Below are positions 21,354 to 32,882 of a stretch of DNA of 64,000 nt, piece after piece. Source of the stretch: Cephalotus follicularis (taxonomy: Eukaryota > Streptophyta > Magnoliopsida > Oxalidales > Cephalotaceae); contig BDDD01001509.1 of NCBI GenBank assembly GCA_001972305.1, positions 124,001 to 188,000 of the forward strand, in the 5' to 3' direction. How positions within the stretch are numbered: the stretch's first letter is position 1; every line of letters starts with the position of its first letter. Made by a program: the position numbers and the translations under genes. Below the pieces are notes generated by a model. It worked only from the letters and a program-made list of their open reading frames with translations. It did no database searches and was not told the origin of the DNA.

Positions 21354-22325
21354 CTAACTAGGTGCTGAAGATCGGCCTCCTCGATGTGCATTCCTCAATC
21401 TACCTCCCCTCCGAGAACGGGATGAGTTCCCGCTACCCTGACTACTACCATGAGAACCAGGAGAGGGACTACTATCTGTCTTCTGCGATTTAGCACTACC
21501 ACTATCACTACCACTCTGCCAAGAAGAAGGAGTAGGCCAGGTGCGGGCTCTATCTCTCATCAGTCTAGCCTCAGCTGCATTATCCTCAAGCTGCATAGCT
21601 CGGGAAGAAATATCCGATATGGAGGTCAATCCCAAGGGAGTCAAGTGCCTCCTCAAATCCAATCTCAGTCCCCGAAGGAACTTCTTTATTCTAAGCTTTT
21701 GGCCTTCCACTAAGTATGGGGCAGATCGGGCTAATTGCATGAATCTCCCCTCATACTCAACAACTGTCATACTCCCCTGTACCAAGTTAGCAAATTCAAT
21801 CTCTCTTCTGTCTGTCTCAACCTGAGGGTAGTACCTTACATTAAATTCTCTCTTGAAGGCATCCCAAGAGCGGGCTGTACCATTCCTTGTCCAATCTGTG
21901 TTCACCATAGCCCACCAGTGCTCGGCTTCTCCTTGCAGCATATACACTGCCAATACTAATTTCTGTTCATCATCATATCCCATGACTTCAAAGATCTTTT
22001 CCAATTGAGCTAGCCAAGACTCAGCAAGAGTTGGATCAGGGGGCCCCACAAATGTTGGAGGCTGCAACTTTAGGAAATGGCTCAACATGTCTTCCCTCCT
22101 TGGTCTACGTTCCACTTGAGCATGCTGGCGTCCCATCAGAGTATGCATCTGTGCCATAGTGGCACATAACTGTCTCCAAACCTCAGGATCAGCCCCGGCT
22201 GGTGGAGCATTAGGATCATACTCTGGAAAAACATTATCGGGTGTCGGTTCATTAACAACATGAGTAGGGGCAAGAGCAGAAGATTTCCTTCTTCCACGAC
22301 GACCACGCCTTCCCCTATTGTTCAT
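21354..22325 (-). CDS. Gypsy-1 gag, capsid part
   Basis: An open frame of 323 codons from an ATG 175 bases after the LTR edge. The N terminus is Arg/Gly-rich (MNNRGRRGRRGRR). The retrotransposon gag domain spans about residues 90-230: SHFLKLQPPTFVG, ESWLAQLEKIFEVMGY, MLQGEAEHWW, SWDAFKREFNVRYYP, EFANLVQGSMTVVEYEGRFMQLARSAPYL. The C-terminal part is Ser-rich and basic, with the knuckles in the following decayed segment. Gag forms the particle in which reverse transcription takes place. The gag of the element at 34421 is a distant relative with the same layout. Confidence 0.85.
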   Translation of the reverse strand: MNNRGRRGRRGRRKSSALAPTHVVNEPTPDNVFPEYDPNAPPAGADPEVWRQLCATMAQMHTLMGRQHAQVERRPRREDMLSHFLKLQPPTFVGPPDPTLAESWLAQLEKIFEVMGYDDEQKLVLAVYMLQGEAEHWWAMVNTDWTRNGTARSWDAFKREFNVRYYPQVETDRREIEFANLVQGSMTVVEYEGRFMQLARSAPYLVEGQKLRIKKFLRGLRLDLRRHLTPLGLTSISDISSRAMQLEDNAAEARLMRDRARTWPTPSSWQSGSDSGSAKSQKTDSSPSPGSHGSSQGSGNSSRSRRGGRLRNAHRGGRSSAPS

Positions 22326-22486
22326 TACTATAAGAAGACAACAATGGCATGATCAGATACCATCTCTTTGATCAATCTCTTTTCCAATAACAAATAGCAT
22401 GAATAAGCAAGAACATACATCATGCAAATCCATTCAGTCAATCTCAATCAACGCATTAATATATTTCGCTAGTAGGCCAACCAATG

Positions 22487-22498
22487 TCTCTGATACCA
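22487..22498 (-). other. Gypsy-1 primer binding site, tRNA-Met
   Basis: The minus strand reads TGGTATCAGAGA three bases after the LTR end. It is complementary to the 3' end of initiator tRNA-Met. Confidence 0.85.
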
Positions 22499-22501
22499 TT
22501 C

Positions 22502-24894
22502 TGTAACACCCCGCACCTGGAGGAGGGACACGTGATATCACTCTCAATCACATATAAAATACAATGGTCAGGACAAGCAATATAAAAATGCGAGAAACTA
22601 AAAACTTCACAATACATGTCATGTGTGGAAGATACAATGCAATATTCCATCCATGCGATACCATACAATACAAATTCGGTTACAATACTGTGCTAGTCAT
22701 TTCATTACAATACATTCTCAGCACAATACTCGTCATCAGTCTCATCAGTACATTCTACAAAACAAGCTTTGTTATATCAAAACGGTCATGCGGTCGCACT
22801 GAATCATCAATCCTTATGTCCGCTGCTACCTGCTGCCCTACCTATGCCACACACAAAATGTACAACACAGCCCCACCCCAAAGGACGGGGTTAGCCACAA
22901 GGCTAAGCAGAAACCCCATGCAGCATGCATGCATGTACAATGTGTAAAATTGGTGACAATCTATGCAATATCAATGTGCGGTGTACAATATCGATGCATG
23001 ATATGGCAAATGCATGAATACAATTGGGGATCTGACTATCCATATGACACTGGCCCATAATAGAGCATATGAATAGGATCTATAACAATCAATCAGTAGT
23101 AGACACTCGGTGGTGGTGTATAAAACACCCAATAAATCAATCATATCCTATATAGCATGCGACCTCGGGTCAGTACAATGTCAATCAATGGTAATCATCA
23201 ATCCCACGGAAGGTAGTCCTTCAAAAAAGGTGGGAGATCAATCTACTGTTATCAGAATGATCAGGTCCATAACTCATAGATCTTCTAGCCTATTGCTGGG
23301 TCAATACAGTCTCGATGAGCTACTATCGAGGGAGCTACGGCCCTCAAGGGAGCATCAATCGTCAATCAATCAATATGCTCAATAGTAAGACAATACAATA
23401 AATGAAACGATCGACGGAATAGGTGAACAGAGTCAACAACCTAACATGCTGACAAGAATCATAAGGTTGATCTATAGGATCCATACAATACAATCAATCT
23501 GTCAGTACAATGCCAATAAGTGGTGATGTCTAATGGAGAAATGGGAATGTGCGTTCAATGTTCTGAACTTAGACTCATAACACTTATGACTCACTCAAAC
23601 AAACAAACAATCAATCAATAGCCAATAGATGGTGACAATCAAATAACTAGATACGAAAGAACATTTATCCAGTCAAAGAAGGTCACTGGGTCGTCGCCTA
23701 TGGCTCAAGTTATCACTTTATCAATCTACCAATTCAATCTTTGAAAATCATGGAAAATTGTGGTCTAAAATGCTTGAATACCTAAGATGAGGCTCCGGTC
23801 AAGCGGCAATGTGAAAAGAAGTTCAAGACCAACTTTAAAATAGCTAAAAGTTCCATTCAGCCCGTTAGGCGTCGATGTCCTTGGCCAAAGACATCGATGC
23901 GTATCAGGGCATCCTTTTAAAACGGTGGAAAGACATTGACGTCTTTGAAAGACATCGATGTCTTTCTCTATTTTTATAGAGATCTGATGGAAAGACGTCG
24001 ATGTCCTTGGACAAAGACGTTGACGCGTTTCATTAAAATTAGCCTGGGAATGTGCATCAATGTTCAGCATCGATGTCTTCTCTGGGGATAAGAAATTCCA
24101 AGGCAAAGACGTCGATGTCTTTGCTGCGGAATCAAAGATGCTGCATTCTAAAGCAGAAGACGTCAATGTCCATGGTCTGGGGATCGATGTCTTTACTGGA
24201 CAGGGTCGATTTTTGTTCAGAAAACATCCGATCTCAGGTCAAATCCAATTTAAAGTCATTCTTTGAAAACTAAGTATTAAAATCAGTCTTTTAAGGTTAG
24301 TAAAACTTGTCACAACCTTTAAATATCAGTTTCAATCTTCCTAGATCAACTATATCAAGGGAATCAATAAAAAACCTAGTTTCACAATTCAATACAATAC
24401 AATCAATCGTGCAATTCAATCAATCAGTCAATTAAGCAATAGACAATACAAGTAGAGAAGTTCTACCTATAATCGAAGCTTCAAAGGTTGAGCTAACGAT
24501 CGATGAAAGGCTGAAAGCACTCAAGAATTGGCTGCTATGTTGTTCAATCCGCAAGAAGGAGACTTGCAGTTGCTATCTTTGTTGATGGAGAAGACAAATC
24601 CGGAGCTGCTAGAGGGTGAGGGAGGCTGCCGGCTGGGAGATAGAGGTGGAGAAGAATAGAGAGAGGGAGAAGAATGAGAAATGAGAGAATGAGAGTAAAT
24701 AATTGACTTATATAGTCAATTTTGTCAATTCTCCGAAACTCAGCCCAAAAACCCGACTATACATGCATATAATCAAAACAGTAACAATAGGTATAGGAAT
24801 ACCTCAATTCAATACAGTAAAATACAGTTTAATACGATACAGTATATGCAAGAACAGTGTTCAACAGTACAAAAAGGGAATTCGGGTCATTACA
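22502..24894 (-). mobile_element. Gypsy-1 5' LTR
   Basis: 2393 bp, starting TGTAATGACCCG on the minus strand at 24894 and ending GGGGTGTTACA. It matches the other LTR at 12866-15314 with many single-base differences and small indels, so the insertion is not recent. Paired palindromes lie in 23870-24200. Like its partner it contains only shadow frames. Confidence 0.85.
24707..24716 (-). promoter_or_regulatory. TATA box of gypsy-1 5' LTR
   Basis: TATATAAG on the minus strand, bracketed by TTGACT and AGTCAA, so W-box-like TTGAC cores lie on both sides. The same arrangement is at 29917-29926 in the solo LTR. It sits about 180 bp inside the LTR sense start, an unusually early position. Confidence 0.45.
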
Positions 24895-24899
24895 GTTTG

Positions 24900-25960
24900 A
24901 ATGTTCCAGGTCGGAGCACTCTTTTCACCTTGTAGGGGCCTTCCTAGTTAGGGGCTAGCTTTCCTCTGGTACTGGTTGGATCTACAATAGTCGAGTTGCA
25001 GAGGACTAGATCTTCATATCTTAGTGGTCGGAGGTTTACCCTTTTGTTATAAGAACGACTCACCATTTATTTGTAGGCTGCAACTTTGATGGCGGCCTTA
25101 TCCCTAAGCTCTTCTACTAAGTCGAGGAGGTTCCTCAATCCTTCTTCATTATTTTCCTCTGTGAAATGCATAACCCTTGGTGACTGTACACCAATCTCCA
25201 CCGGTATCATGGTTTCAGCCCCAAAGCAAAGGTTGTATGGAGACTCACCAATCGTGGTCCGAGGAGTGGTTCTATATGCCTATAGTACACTCGGTAGCTC
25301 TTCTGTCCATCTTCCCTTTCTATCTTCAAGGCACTTTTTTAAGCCCGAGATGATTTCTCTGTTAATCACCTCGGCTTGACCATTGCTCTGGGGTAGGCTA
25401 ATAAAGCAAGCTTGTGCTCAATTCTCCACTCTTTACAAAAATCACGGAATGCTTGGCAATAAAACCGTTTACCATTATTTGAGACTATTGTCCTTGGGTT
25501 TCCGAATCTGCAGATGATGGATTTCCAGACGAAGGTCTCCGTGTTTTTCTTTGTAATTGTGGCAAGATGTTCAGCTTCTACTCATTTGGTGAAGTAGTCT
25601 ACCGTCACAATAAGATACTTCTTTTGCCCTATTGCTACTGGCAATGGTCCGACGAAGTTCATTCCCCACTCTTCAAAGGATCAAGGGGCCGTGATAGTTG
25701 TCAAAGGCTGTGAAGGTCTTCTGCTTATGTTAGCGTTCCTCTGACACTTATCACACCTTCTTACTAAGTCTATGGCATCTTGGTGCATGGTCGGCCATAA
25801 ATATCCCTGCCTCAACAACTTGTTGGACAAGGTTCTGCCCCCCCCGTGTGATTGCCACAAACTCTTTCATGGACATCCCCTAGAGCATAATCGACCTCTA
25901 AGGGAGTCAAACATCTCAGCCAAGGAAAAGTAAAAGACCTTTTGTAGAGGATCCCATCTT
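24900..25960 (-). pseudogene. Tat-1 pol: integrase
   Basis: Fragments in order: HQDAIDLVRRCDKCQRNAN (zinc part), EEWGMNFVGPLPVAIGQKKYLIVTVDYFTK, IICRFGNPRTIVSNNGKRF, a worn segment, AYRTTPRTTIGESPYNLCFGAETMIPVEI, and LRPLRYEDLVLCNS to GPYKVKRVLRPGTFK. Both Asp positions of the core now read Asn (MNF, SNN), and stops lie near 25570, 25405 and 25280, so it is inactive. It joins the C-terminal end at 12865 across gypsy-1. Confidence 0.75.
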
Positions 25961-25964
25961 GAAG

Positions 25965-27017
25965 CTAATATCTGTTTGCTCTGTACACCAGTTTTCTCGC
26001 CTTTGAGGGGTCCTCGGGTAAAATTCTGTTCCTCAGCCAATTGATAAATGGGGTCATCCAGTTTGGCTCATGTGGTGCATCTATGTCAATCAAGTCTACT
26101 TCTGAAATGGTAGGCCTATCCAGATAGTCTATCAGCACGGTTTGATTTTTCTGTAATTCCTCCGCTGTTGCTAACTTGGATAACTGGTCTGGTCGAGCAT
26201 TTTCTGCTCTGGGAACCTTCAAGACTCTAATCATTTGGAAGGATGACTTCAAATCTGAAAATGTGCTAAGTACTTAGCCATGGTATCCTCTCTGGCTTCA
26301 TACTCCCTACTCACCAAACCAACTACCAGCTGAGAATCACTGGAGGCTTCTATTTTTTGAATCTCCAAGTGCTTTGCAATTGTCAGCCCGACGATAAGAG
26401 CTTCCCACTCGGCTTCATTGTTTGTGGCCTTGAATCTAAATCTCATAGTATACTACAAGGTCCACCCATCTGAACTTGTTAACACCAACCCTGCTCCACT
26501 GATGGAGACACAGGAAGAGCCATCCACGGACACTCCGTAAGTGTATGATCTCCTAGTTATCGGCCACGATCTGTGATTTTATTGTTGGTCTGGCTTCAAA
26601 CTTCACGTCATACTTGCCCAACATGACCGACCACTTGATCAGCCTTCCCGAGATGTCTGGCTTTGCTTGGACTTGTCTTAGTGGTTGGTCAGATAGGACC
26701 TTGATGGTATGGGCTTGAAAGTATGGCCTCAACTTCCGTACTACTATAATCAAAGTATAAGCAAATTTTTCTAACTATGGATACCTCCCCTTAACATCGC
26801 TCAAGGCCTTACTAACGTAATATACTGACCTTTGAACTTTCTCCTCTTCTCTGACAAGCACTGCACTCACTGCGCCCTTTGTTGCCGCAAGGTACAAATA
26901 CAAGTCCTCCTCATCCATAGGTTTTGATATTAGAGGAGGGGAAGCCAGGTATTCCTTCAATTTGTCGAAGGCTGCTTGACATTCTTCATACCAAGAAAAT
27001 CCCTTGGGATCTCTCAA
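25965..27017 (-). pseudogene. Tat-1 pol: RNase H and second RNase H-like domain
   Basis: The first RNase H starts RDPKGFSWYEECQAAFDKLKEYL and continues LYLAATKGAVSAVLVRE, KVQRSVYYVSKAL, VRKLRPYFQAHTIKVLSDQPL. The second, an archaeal-type domain, is at 26446-26249 (NNEAEWEALIVGLTIAKHL, ASSDSQLVVGLVSREYEA, DTMAKYL) and continues at 26252-25965 (RVLKVPRAENARPDQLSKLA). Having both is a hallmark of Tat elements. There are frame breaks near 26755, 26550 and 26250. Confidence 0.8.
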
Positions 27018-27433
27018 TACTTTGAAAAAAGGAAGGCATTTTTCTGCAGATTTTGAAACAAACCTGCTCAGGAGTGTTATTCTACCATTGAGTTTCTATA
27101 TATCCCTGATGGTCTGAGGAGGCCTCATGCTCTGAACTGCTGAATTTTTTTCTGGGTTGGCCTCTATTCCTCTTATTGAGACCCTGAACCCGAGCAACTT
27201 GCCAGAGGTGACCCCAAAAGTACACTTCGAAGGATTGAGCTTCATCTTGTATTTCCTCAACACTTAAAAAGTTTCCTCCAAGTCTTTAATGTGGGGACTC
27301 TTCGCTGGTGACTTGATGACCATGTCGTCAATAGACACCTCCACGTTTCTCTCGATCTGGAGTTCAAAGATCTTGTTGACCAACCGTAGGTAGGTCACCC
27401 CAGCGTTGTTCAATCCAAAGGGCATGACTTTAT
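27018..27433 (-). pseudogene. Tat-1 pol: RT, C-terminal half
   Basis: Starts at the solo LTR edge with VMPFGLNNAGVTYLRLVNKIF, then IERNVEVSIDDMVIKS, where the first residue of the usual YVDD is Ser-Ile. After a stop near 27264 come KYKMKLNPSKCTFGV, KLLGFRVSIRGIEANPEK and LNGRITLLSRFVSKSAEKCLPFF. It continues the sequence that ends GMYCYK at 30104. Confidence 0.8.
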
Positions 27434-30103
27434 TGTAACACCCCGCGCCCGCAGGGCGGACATGTGGCATTACTCTTAATGGAATTACAATACAATAGTC
27501 GGGACTAGCAATATAAAAATGCGGAAAACTTTAAAACTTTACAATATATCTCATTTGTGGAAGTTACAATATCAATAAGCCATCCATACGATACAATACA
27601 AAACAAATCCTTTACAATACAAATCTTTTACAATACATTATCAATCCTTCAATACAGTATTACAATACAATACATTTCCATCCTTTCACTACAATATCTC
27701 AATCAGCTTTGTAATACCCAAGCAGTCGTGTAATCAGTCAAGTCTTCAGTCCTTCTATCCACTGCTACCTGCTGCCCTACCTATGCCGCACACAGAGGTA
27801 CAACACATCCCCACCCCGAAGGATGGGGTTAGCCAGACTGGCTAAGCAGAAACCCCATACAGTATGTATGCATGTACAATGTGCCATATCAGTGACAATC
27901 TATACAATATCAATGTGCGGTGTAGAATACCAATGCATGACATAGCAAATGCATATGTACAATTGGCGATCAGGCTACCCGTATGACAGTGGCCCATAAC
28001 AGAGTATACGGATAGGATCTATAACAACCAATCAACCAGTCAATAGCAGACACTCAATGGCGGTGTTATGCAACGCCCAATCAATCAATCAATCAATCAG
28101 TCAATCAAGTCAATATCAAACATTCGATGGTGGTGTATAAAATACCCAATCAATCAATCAATATCCTATAGAGCATGCGCCCGGTGTCAAAACAATGTCA
28201 ATAAGTTAGCAATGATCAATCCCACGGAAGGTAGTCCTTCGAAAAGGGTGGGAGATCTATCTACGGTTCTCAGACTGATCAGGTCTAGAACGCATAGATC
28301 TTCCAGCCTATGGCTGGGCCAATACAGTCTCGAGGAGCTACAACTGAGGGAGCTACTGATGCCGTTAGGGAGCTACGCTCCTCAGCGAGCGTCAATCGTC
28401 AATCAATCGTGCTCGTTAGCACATGCTCGTCAGCATGACAATACAATAGAAGAAATAATCGACGGAATAGGTGGACAAAGTCAACCTAACATGCCGACGT
28501 AAACTACAAGGTCGCTCTATAGGATCCATACAATACAATCAATCAAGTCAATACAATGTTAAGTAAAGTCAATAAGTGGTGGTGTCTAATGGAGAAATGG
28601 GAACGTGCATCCATCGTACTGACTTAGACTCACAACAACACTCGTGACTCAAGTAAACGATCAATGTATCAATACAACATCGAAGCAAAGTCAATAAGTG
28701 GTGGTGCCTAATGAAGAGATGGGAAAATGCGTCCATTTTACCGACTTAGACTCACAACAACACCTATGACCCAAACAATCAATTAATCAATCAATAAGTA
28801 GCCACTAGGCGGTGAAAATAGAATCGACAGAATAGGAATGAACATCTATTTGGTCAATGAGAGTCACTGAGTCATCACCTAAGGCCCAAGCTATCACTCT
28901 ATCAATCTATCAATTAGATCTTTGAAAACCATTGAAAACTGTGTTTTAAACGCTTGAATACCTCAAGTGAGGTAAAGGTCAAGCGGCAATGTGAAAAGGG
29001 TTAAAAAACCAGCTTTAACAGTTAAAAAATTCCACTCAGCCTGAAAGGCGTCGATGTCTTTAACAAAAGAAGTCGATGCGTATCAGGGCATGCTTTTGAA
29101 AAAAGTAAAAAGACGTCGATGTCTTTCAAAGACATCAATGTCTTTCTAAATTTGGCCAAAGACGTCAATGTCCTTGGACAAAGACGTCGACGCATTTCAA
29201 TGAAAATAGCCTGAGAATGCACATCGATGTCTCGCATCGACGCCTTATCTGGGGAAAGGCATCTCAAGCAAAAGACATCGACGCATTTGAAAGAAGTCAA
29301 TGTCTTTGCTAAGAAAACAAGGAGGCTGCATCCCAAAGAGAAAGACATCGATGTCCATGGGCAAGGGGATCGACGTCTTTGCTGGGAATGGCCAATTTTT
29401 CTGCAGAAAACCAGCAATTATCAAGCCAAAATCCAATCAAATCCATTCTTTAAGAAACCAAGGGTTAAAAATTGTTCTTTAAGGTTAGTAAAACTAGTTA
29501 CAACCTTCAATTTAACTTTTCAATCTTTCTTTTAACAATTAGGTCAAGGATTTACAAAAAACCCTAAAACCCTAATTTTCACTCAATACATTCAATTCAA
29601 TCATTCAATCTCTCAATCAATCATGAAATTCAGTCAATCAATCAATAAAGCAATAGGCAATTCAGTAAAGAAGTCCTACCTATCACTGAAGCTTCAAAAG
29701 TTGAGCTTCCAATCAATCGATCGGCAGAAATCACCCAATAATCCGCTACTTTCTTGTTAGATCGGTAAGCCACCACTTGCAATCGATATCCTTGTTGAAG
29801 AAGATGCAAATCAGGCTGCTAGGGAGGAATATGGAGGATCCAACAAGAGAGAGAGAGGGAGAAAGATAGAGAGAAGGAGAGGAGTGAAGAATGAGAACAT
29901 GAGAGTGAGAAAATGACTTATATAGTCAATTTGACCAACTCTCCGAAACCCAGCTCAGAATCCTGACTATACATGCATATAACCAATATAATCACAATAG
30001 GTATAGGAATACCTCAATTTAAAACAGTTCAATACGATTCAGTACAATACAATATCATACAATGTATGCATAAACAGTATAAAAGGGAATTCGGGTCGTC
30101 ACA
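27434..30103 (-). mobile_element. Solo LTR of gypsy-1 family inside Tat-1 RT
   Basis: 2670 bp, with ends TGTAACACCCCG and GGGTCGTCACA. Flanking 5-mers are TTTAT and TTTGT, a duplication worn by one base, at the RT codons for CYK-VMPF. It is closer to the 2402 copy than to the gypsy-1 LTRs (shared CGCAAAGCGG/CGCAGGGCGG start and TGCCGTTAGGGAG block). A TATA box lies on the minus strand at 29917-29926. TCGA-core palindromes occupy 29050-29385. Frames at 28068-28502 and 29022-29535 are shadows. Confidence 0.85.
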
Positions 30104-30712
30104 TTTGTAGCAGTACATGCCTCTGTCAGTGATGAAGGCTGTTTTGTTCTTGTCAGGCCCATACATGGAGATTTGATTGTACCCCGAGTCTGCATCCAAG
30201 AAGTTTAACATTTTGTATCCCGAGGTCGCATCCACCAACTGATCAATCTTCGGGAGAGGGAAGTAAACCTTCAGGAAAGCTTTATGGAGGTCTGTGAAGT
30301 CAATACACATCCTCCACTTGCCATTTGCTTTCTTGACTATGACCGGTTTCGTCAGCCAGTCAGAATAGTGCAGTTCTCTGATGAATCCCGCTTGCAATAG
30401 CTTGCTCACCTCCTCGGCTATTGCTTGTTGCCTCTCAGGAGTGAAGTTCCTTTTCCTCTGCTTGGTTAGAGGCCTCATAGGATCCACGCTTAATTTATGG
30501 ACCATCACCTCTGGGCTGATCCCAGGGACCTTCTCTGCCGACCAAGCAAATACATCATTATTATTTCTGAGGAACGTTATAAGTTCGCCTTTCTCCACCT
30601 CTCCAAGTTGTGAGCCGACTTGGAAAACTCTTTCTGCATTGCCCTCTTCCAAGGGCACTTGCACTACATCTTCAACAGGTTGTGGACGCTTGAGCTCCAC
30701 TTCCCCTCTTAG
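30104..30712 (-). pseudogene. Tat-1 pol: RT, N-terminal half
   Basis: Open from about 30700. Landmarks: LITFLRNNNDVFAWSAEKVPGISPEVMVHKL, RPLTKQRKRNFTPERQQAIAEEVSKLLQAGFIREL, WLTKPVIVKKANGKWRMCIDFTDLHKAF, PLPKIDQLVDATSGYKMLNFLDADSGYNQI, and KTAFITDRGMYCYK at the solo LTR edge. These are the fingers and palm of a gypsy RT. The 72-bp read-through into the LTR to 30029 is not part of it. Confidence 0.85.
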
Positions 30713-31290
30713 CTACACATTTACTATGGACAAGGCCTTCTCTTTTCCTTTGTCCATCACGACAGTTTTGTTGCACTGCCGTGCTACCTGTTTATCTCCT
30801 CGGACCTCCCCCACGCCAAACCTTGTTAGGAATTTCATTAGTAAGTGTCTCGTGGACACTATTGCCTCCATCAGATTCAGTCCTGGGTGCCCAATTATGG
30901 AATTGTATGGGCTTGGTGTGTCCACCACCAGGAAATTCATCTGTACTTCGGTCTGACGTGGGGCCTTTCCTGCAACCACGGACAGGTCGATGGATCCCAG
31001 AGGATGGACCATCTCTCATACAAATCTCACCAGTGGGGTTTTTATAGGCCTAAGTTGGTCGATCAGTACCCTCAGTTGATAATATGCATACTTGTACAAG
31101 ATATCCGCTAAGCTCCCGCTGTCAATCAGGATCCTCTTCGTAGTGAAAAGTGTCATCTGAAGAGTTACCACCACTGGATCATCATGAGGGAGACGTACTC
31201 CCTCATAGTCCACCTCGGAGAAGGATATCACCTCCTCCTCTCCTTCTGTCCTCAGCCTTTTTCTAATCTGGTATTGTTGCACAACAAAGG
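30713..31290 (-). pseudogene. Tat-1 aspartic protease region
   Basis: KRILIDSGSLADILYKYAYYQL holds the DSG active site near 31145. After a stop at about 31016 another frame continues VVDTPSPYNSIIGHPGLNLMEAIVSTRHLLMKF, the usual end of the gypsy protease. It would cut the polyprotein into mature parts. Confidence 0.75.
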
Positions 31291-32882
31291 TTTGCCTTGC
31301 ATAGGCATTTCTGGAATTTTTATGGTCGTCACCAGACGCGACCCCTCCAGATATGGTATGGATGACACCTCTAGGTTGCTACTGCTGCTCCTCTGGTTGC
31401 TATGGAGCTTCTTCTCTTTGCTCCCTCCTTTATTGAACAACATTCCTATCCACATACTTGTGTAGGTGCCCTTTGTGAATCAGGTCCTCTATCTGATTCT
31501 TTAGGTGTGTACACTCATCGATATCGTGCCCGTGGTCACGATGGTACTGACAATATTTTTCTGTATCTCTATTCTCAGCTGAGGACCTCATTGGTGTGGG
31601 CCATTGGATGGGGAACTTGTCCTTCTCCACGGCAAGTATCCCGGTGCGTGTCTCCAAGAGAGGGGTGAAATTGTTATAGGCCGGGATTGGCGTCCCTCCC
31701 CTAGGTGACTCCTCTCTCTTGGAAAGTTTGTGTCTGAGGTCATCCCTGGGTAACTCGGACCTCTCTTTCCGCTTCTCTTTCTTCCTGGGAACATTTCATA
31801 AATACTCCCCTTTCTCTACCTGGTGGCCCGACCAGGATGTTTTTTGTTTCCTAGCAGTCATTCCCTCCTCGGCGTTGACATATTTTTCTGCTCTCCTAAG
31901 CAGGTCTTCCATATCCATCGCGGGTTTCTTCATCAAGGAGAAGGTAAAGGGGGAATTGTCCTTCAATCCACTGTTTAGAGCCGCTAAATCGAAGGACGGC
32001 TCCAAGTCTTTCACTGTGAGTGACTCCTTGTTGAACCTAGTGAGGTAGTCTCTCAGTGGTTCATCTTTCCCTTGCACCACGTTGATCAGGTGTATAGAGT
32101 TTCTCCTCTGCGTGGCGCTATTAAGGAACTTGGTAATGAATGGTTCCGTAAACTGCTTGAAATTCACCACCGATCCCTCTGCCAGGGTAGAATACCACGA
32201 CTGGGCAACTCCAGTCAGTGTTGCTGGGAATCCTAAGCATAGGACAACATCCGAGGCCTGGTGCACTAGCATAACCTGGGTGTAGTAGTACGTGCTGAAT
32301 TGGGTCCGTGGACCAATCATACTCCTTGAGACTCTGAAACCGGAATCCCCGAGGGATACATTCCTTCATGATCATGGATATGAAGGGAGTAGCACTGATG
32401 TTTCGTACCTCAGACAGGTACCCCTTTGACTTCTTAGCTCCTCGGAGCCTTCTCCATCTATGCAAGCCTTCTATTCATTGCTTGCTCAACATCTTCTATG
32501 TTTCTAGTCTTGCTAGAAACATGTGACTGCCTAGCCAAAGTGGTTGAATGTGCTGACCTACTCCCACACACCATCTCAATCCTGCGCGAAACATGGGAAT
32601 GTGCACGGGCCTCCTCGACCCCCGCTGGGTGGTCCACTTCCATGGGATCCTGCTTGTGATGCTGGGGCCGAGGATCATTGTTGTGATCCCTGGTAGTCGA
32701 GCACTCCTCCCTATGAGATGTATTAATCTCAGATCTCCTCCTCAAAGATGTATCAACCCCTGACCGCCTTGGGGAGAGAATGCCCCTCCTCAACGGGTTT
32801 CGCCTCTGCCCACGAGGGCGTTGGTTCTCCTGGGCTGCCCTGTGCGGTCCAGACTTTCCTCAGCTGACTGGTCGGGCAGGTC
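31291..32882 (-). pseudogene. Tat-1 gag, main part
   Basis: Starts at the edge of the inserted gag-only element. Segments: SPRRSGVDTSLRRRSEINTS, NIEDVEQAMNRRLA, GAKKSKGYLSEVRNISATPF, then the gag domain VVLCLGFPATLTGVAQSWYSTLAEGSV, FTEPFITKFLNSATQRR, KDEPLRDYLTRFNKESL, LLRRAEKYVNAEEGM. Near the end KYCQYHRDHGHDIDECTHLKNQIE is the Cys/His motif seen in Tat gags instead of a CCHC knuckle. There are frameshifts near 32460, 32320 and 31790. Tat-2 gag at 62824 is a clear relative. Confidence 0.8.

Larger units (their letters stand above)
12866..24894 (-). mobile_element. Ty3-gypsy chromovirus gypsy-1, full length with TSD
   Basis: Complete minus-strand element with two LTRs (12866-15314 and 22502-24894), tRNA-Met primer site, gag, protease, RT, RNase H, integrase with chromodomain-like tail, and polypurine tract. 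It is flanked by a perfect 5-bp duplication GTTTG at 12861-12865 and 24895-24899. Domain order and the integrase tail fit the Tekay/Del clade. A solo LTR-2 (15927-18384) sits in integrase; without it the element is about 9.6 kb. Many stops in the RT and protease region mean it is not autonomous now. Confidence 0.9.

Noticed and set aside
31402-31668. Plus-strand frames across Tat-1 gag and protease (30381-31668) as antisense genes
   Set aside because: They mirror minus-strand gag-pol codons, whose motifs (DSGS, YHRDHGHD) are clear.
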